Part shown: one piece after another, positions 10,813-13,194 of the stretch
Layout: every line of letters starts with the position of its first letter
Position numbering within the stretch: the stretch's first letter is position 1
From: JBAZGH01 sp041652935
GTDB lineage: Bacteria > Patescibacteriota > Patescibacteriia > Patescibacteriales > XYC2-FULL-47-12
DNA: 13,194 nt
Assembly: GCA_041652935.1 (NCBI GenBank)
Contig: JBAZGH010000026.1
Span: 1 to 13,194 of the forward strand
Direction: 5' to 3'
Notes under the pieces: model-generated
What the model was told of the DNA's origin: nothing
The model's input: only the letters and a program-made list of their open reading frames with translations
Databases searched by the model: none
Program-made: the position numbers and the translations under genes

Positions 10813-13194
10813 TTATCTTGAATACATTCGTTCCGCCTCTTCGTCAACATCTTCACCCTCTTCTTCGTCTTCACCCCCCTCTTCGTCGTCTTTGATTTCT
10901 ACAATAGGCGGGAGACCATCTTCATCTTCATCTTCATCTTCATCTTCATCTTCATCTTCATTTTCATCATCTTCATCTTTATCCCCCTTATCATCCTCCT
11001 CATTAAATTCTTTTATAATTTCATCATCGCTTTCATCTTCTTCAGCATCTTCTTCCAACTCTGCAATTTCTTCTTCATCATCTTCTTCGTACTCGCCGGG
11101 TTCATCTTCGTTTATTGAACCGCTTACTGAAATTCCACCCTCGTTATCTTCCTCTTCATTCTCTTCGTCGTCTTCTTCATCCTCTTCCTCGTAATCATCT
11201 TCATCACCCAACACTCGGCTGGCGCTGAATTTTGATTCTTCTCGTTTATGCAATGGCATCCCGGAAGGAATTTCTTCGCTTATTTTAGCATATTCCGCCT
11301 GATTAATCAATATCTCCCGCGGCTTGGCTCCGTTGGCCGGACCGACCACTCCGCCGTCCTCTAATAAGTCTATTAAACGGGCCGCCCTGGCATATCCAAT
11401 CCGCAAACGGCGCTGCAAAAAAGAGGTTGAAGCTTTATTTGAGTTAATCACTATCTCTTTGGCTTCCTGGAAAAGCTCATCAGAGTCTTCATCTCCTCCA
11501 AGGCCGGTTCCGCACAATCCGCCGACTTTCTGCTTGCCGGTAACCTCCTCGTCATACTCTGCTTCGCCCGTCTGCTCTTTTATATGGCGGACGATTTTCT
11601 TTATTTCCCGGTCGTCAACATAGGCGCCCTGGATTCTTTTTGGTTTGGATAATTCGGCGGTTACAAAAAGCATATCTCCTCTGCCAAGCAGTTTCTCTGC
11701 TCCTTGGCTGTCTAAAATCGTGCGGGAATCAATTGAACTGGAAACAGAGAATGCTATTCTGGCCGGAATATTCGCCTTTATCAAACCGGTAATAACGTCG
11801 ACTGACGGCCTTTGCGTAGCTAAAACAAGATGTATTCCGACTGCCCGCGCCATTTGCGCCAGCCGGATTATCGCGCCCTCAACATCCCTGGCGGCCGCTA
11901 CCATTAAATCAGCCAATTCATCAATTATAAAAACAATATAAGGAAGCTTGTCTCTGGAAATAGCGTTATAGCTGGCAATATCGCGCTTGCCGGCGGCGGC
12001 TAAAACGTCAAACCGGCGGTCCATCTCATTCAAACACCATTTAAGAGCATTGATCGTTTTCGGCACGTCGGTTATAACCGGAGATAATAAATAAGGTATT
12101 CCGTTATAAACCGGCAACTCAACCCTTTTGGGGTCAACCATAATGAATTTTAAGTCATCCGGATTATTCTGGTACAGCAAGCTTACAATAATTGAATTTA
12201 AACAAACTGATTTTCCCGACCCGGTCGTACCGGCAACTAATAAATGGGGCATCTTTGCTAAATTAGCCATCCAGGCCTGTCCGGCAACATCCTTGCCCAG
12301 AGCTATCATGGTGTTGTATTTCCTTTTTCTGAAATCAGGCGTATCAAGAATTTCGCGCAAACCGACCCGGGCAATAATTCTATTGGGAACCTCAACGCCG
12401 ACTAAAGACTTTCCCGGAATAGGCGCCTCAATCCTTATGGGATGCGTTGCCAAAGCCAAAGCCAAATCATTATTTAAACCGATAATGCGGGAAAGTTTAA
12501 CTCCTTCGGCGGGCTTGAATGTATATTGGGTAACAGTCGGCCCGACGCTGACATCCCCCATCTCCACCGGAATACCGAAATTTTCTAATGTCCGTTTAAT
12601 AATTTCATTACTATTTTTTACGTCTGCTCCCGATGGCTTTCCGACTTTATTGCTTAATAAATCCAACGGGATATGAATTTTAATATTGCTGCGTTTAATC
12701 TTCGGCTCTTCCGCATCCTCTTGGGAAATCGGCGCGCTGGCTGCCCCGTCTTCAACTTCGCGCGAACTGAATTCTTCACCCTCTTCGTCTTCCTCATATT
12801 CAGCTTCTTCCTCCTCCATCTCTTCCTCATCCTCTTCGTAGTCGTCATAATCTTCTCCTCGTCCTCTTTGGAAAAATCTGGTTAATGGTGAAAATATTTT
12901 TCTAATCAAGCTTTCTCCGCCTATAAGGCCGGACAATGTTGAGTTAAGCGCCAGCATTAATGATATTATGAAAAGGCATATTAAAATTAAAAGCGTCGCC
13001 CAAAAGCCGATTAAGCTGACAAAAATTTTATCAAGAAATAAGCCGGTATATCCCCCTCCCTTGCCCAAACTGGCGGCCATATCCGGATTTGCCCGATAAA
13101 ATATATGCAACAATGACTGAAAGCTCAAAACGAAAAAAAACAGGCCAACGTAAGTATAGCCATGTATCCATTTTTTGTCTTCATGGTATAGTAA
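10813..13194 (-). CDS. ftsK: FtsK/SpoIIIE-type DNA translocase (5' end outside window)
   Basis: A septal ATPase that pumps chromosomal DNA during division. The frame is open to the right edge: 22 further codons precede the TTG at 13128 and continue the membrane domain (…WIHGYTYVGLFFFVLSFQSL), so the N-terminus is missing. After the last membrane helix (SLIGFWATLLILICLFIISL) comes an acidic linker, then the alpha domain (PTVTQYTFKPAEGVKLSRI). The RecA-like motor follows, with Walker A GTTGSGKS (12208-12231), Walker B FIIDELADLM and ATQRPSVDVITGLIKANIP. A winged-helix gamma domain (TSFLQRRLRIGYARAARLIDLLED shortened: SFLQRRLRIGYARAARLID) reads polar DNA motifs. Unlike most FtsK, the protein continues about 150 residues beyond gamma as an Asp/Glu-rich tail encoded by about 10813-11209. 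It heads a minus-strand block with the MBL-fold, membrane and gyrA genes. Confidence 0.95.
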   Translation of the reverse strand, partial: LLYHEDKKWIHGYTYVGLFFFVLSFQSLLHIFYRANPDMAASLGKGGGYTGLFLDKIFVSLIGFWATLLILICLFIISLMLALNSTLSGLIGGESLIRKIFSPLTRFFQRGRGEDYDDYEEDEEEMEEEEAEYEEDEEGEEFSSREVEDGAASAPISQEDAEEPKIKRSNIKIHIPLDLLSNKVGKPSGADVKNSNEIIKRTLENFGIPVEMGDVSVGPTVTQYTFKPAEGVKLSRIIGLNNDLALALATHPIRIEAPIPGKSLVGVEVPNRIIARVGLREILDTPDFRKRKYNTMIALGKDVAGQAWMANLAKMPHLLVAGTTGSGKSVCLNSIIVSLLYQNNPDDLKFIMVDPKRVELPVYNGIPYLLSPVITDVPKTINALKWCLNEMDRRFDVLAAAGKRDIASYNAISRDKLPYIVFIIDELADLMVAAARDVEGAIIRLAQMARAVGIHLVLATQRPSVDVITGLIKANIPARIAFSVSSSIDSRTILDSQGAEKLLGRGDMLFVTAELSKPKRIQGAYVDDREIKKIVRHIKEQTGEAEYDEEVTGKQKVGGLCGTGLGGDEDSDELFQEAKEIVINSNKASTSFLQRRLRIGYARAARLIDLLEDGGVVGPANGAKPREILINQAEYAKISEEIPSGMPLHKREESKFSASRVLGDEDDYEEEDEEDDEENEEEDNEGGISVSGSINEDEPGEYEEDDEEEIAELEEDAEEDESDDEIIKEFNEEDDKGDKDEDDENEDEDEDEDEDEDEDGLPPIVEIKDDEEGGEDEEEGEDVDEEAERMYSR
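10918..10959. repeat. Seven perfect copies of a hexanucleotide in the ftsK tail
   Basis: ATCTTC on the plus strand is repeated seven times without a break (42 bp), coding for alternating Asp and Glu on the minus strand. Slippage by whole units would change the tail by two residues without a frameshift. Less regular copies of the same phrase extend across 10837-11209. Confidence 0.95.

Noticed and set aside
10769..11194. A 141-codon serine-rich open frame on the plus strand
   Set aside because: It is the antisense of the Asp/Glu-rich ftsK tail; GAN codons read backwards give TCN serine codons.
12126..13128. TTG at 13126-13128 as the start of ftsK
   Set aside because: The frame continues without a stop to the window edge and the extra residues extend a membrane domain, so the gene is cut by the window.
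1..13194. CRISPR array, restriction or toxin-antitoxin system
   Set aside because: No regularly spaced repeats, no cas-like genes and no recognisable toxin or antitoxin pair; the NYN gene stands alone with housekeeping-type context.

Overview
The window is A+T-rich bacterial DNA that looks like a member of the Candidate Phyla Radiation (Patescibacteria), probably a Parcubacteria-type lineage. The reasons are: a short secretion-type pilin of the kind common in that group, mostly absent Shine-Dalgarno sequences, short A/T-rich intergenic phrases arranged as inverted repeats, and compact housekeeping genes in small strand-switching blocks. This placement is inference from style; no ribosomal RNA or marker set is present to settle it. 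All reading frames fit the standard bacterial code.

Layout. At the left edge (1-456) is the 3' end of a phosphomannomutase/phosphoglucomutase gene, closed by a strong two-way terminator. On the minus strand follow a pilin-like small membrane protein (496-1011), with a 40-bp nested palindrome and a good promoter upstream, and trpS (1199-2185). A 539-bp gap (2186-2724) holds an A/T-rich inverted repeat, a possible promoter and a possible small ORF. The plus strand then carries rny (RNase Y, 2725-4251), ymdB (4386-5210) and an HU gene (5236-5514). Next is an RNA island (5591-6285): a broken 5' copy of tRNA-Met, a GIY-YIG nuclease gene, intact tRNA-Met, tRNA-Arg and tRNA-Lys, and a second copy of the tRNA-Lys 3' end. 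The rest is on the minus strand. A YacP/Rae1-like NYN nuclease gene (6347-6799) stands alone. A block read right to left comprises ftsK (5' end outside the window), a metallo-beta-lactamase-fold hydrolase, a one-pass membrane protein and gyrA.

Functional themes. rny and ymdB sit side by side as in Bacillus and are both linked to RNA turnover; the NYN protein may add a third RNase. ftsK, gyrA and HU handle chromosome segregation, supercoiling and packaging.

The most unusual signal is a set of short G+C-rich hairpins (30-40 nt) that look inserted. One lies in the D-loop of the broken tRNA-Met copy next to the GIY-YIG gene. One lies between the tRNA-Lys gene and a duplicate of its 3' end. One appears to lie in frame inside ymdB, adding ten residues. 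A fourth, different palindrome lies in the leader of the pilin gene. Together they suggest palindromic mini-elements that enter both RNA genes and protein genes, comparable in behaviour to Rickettsia palindromic elements, with a GIY-YIG gene as a possible but unproven partner. A second theme is intergenic regions built as stop codon, A/T-rich arm, terminator, shared 15-mer, inverted arm, start codon. A third is an FtsK with a long acidic tail after its DNA-reading domain.
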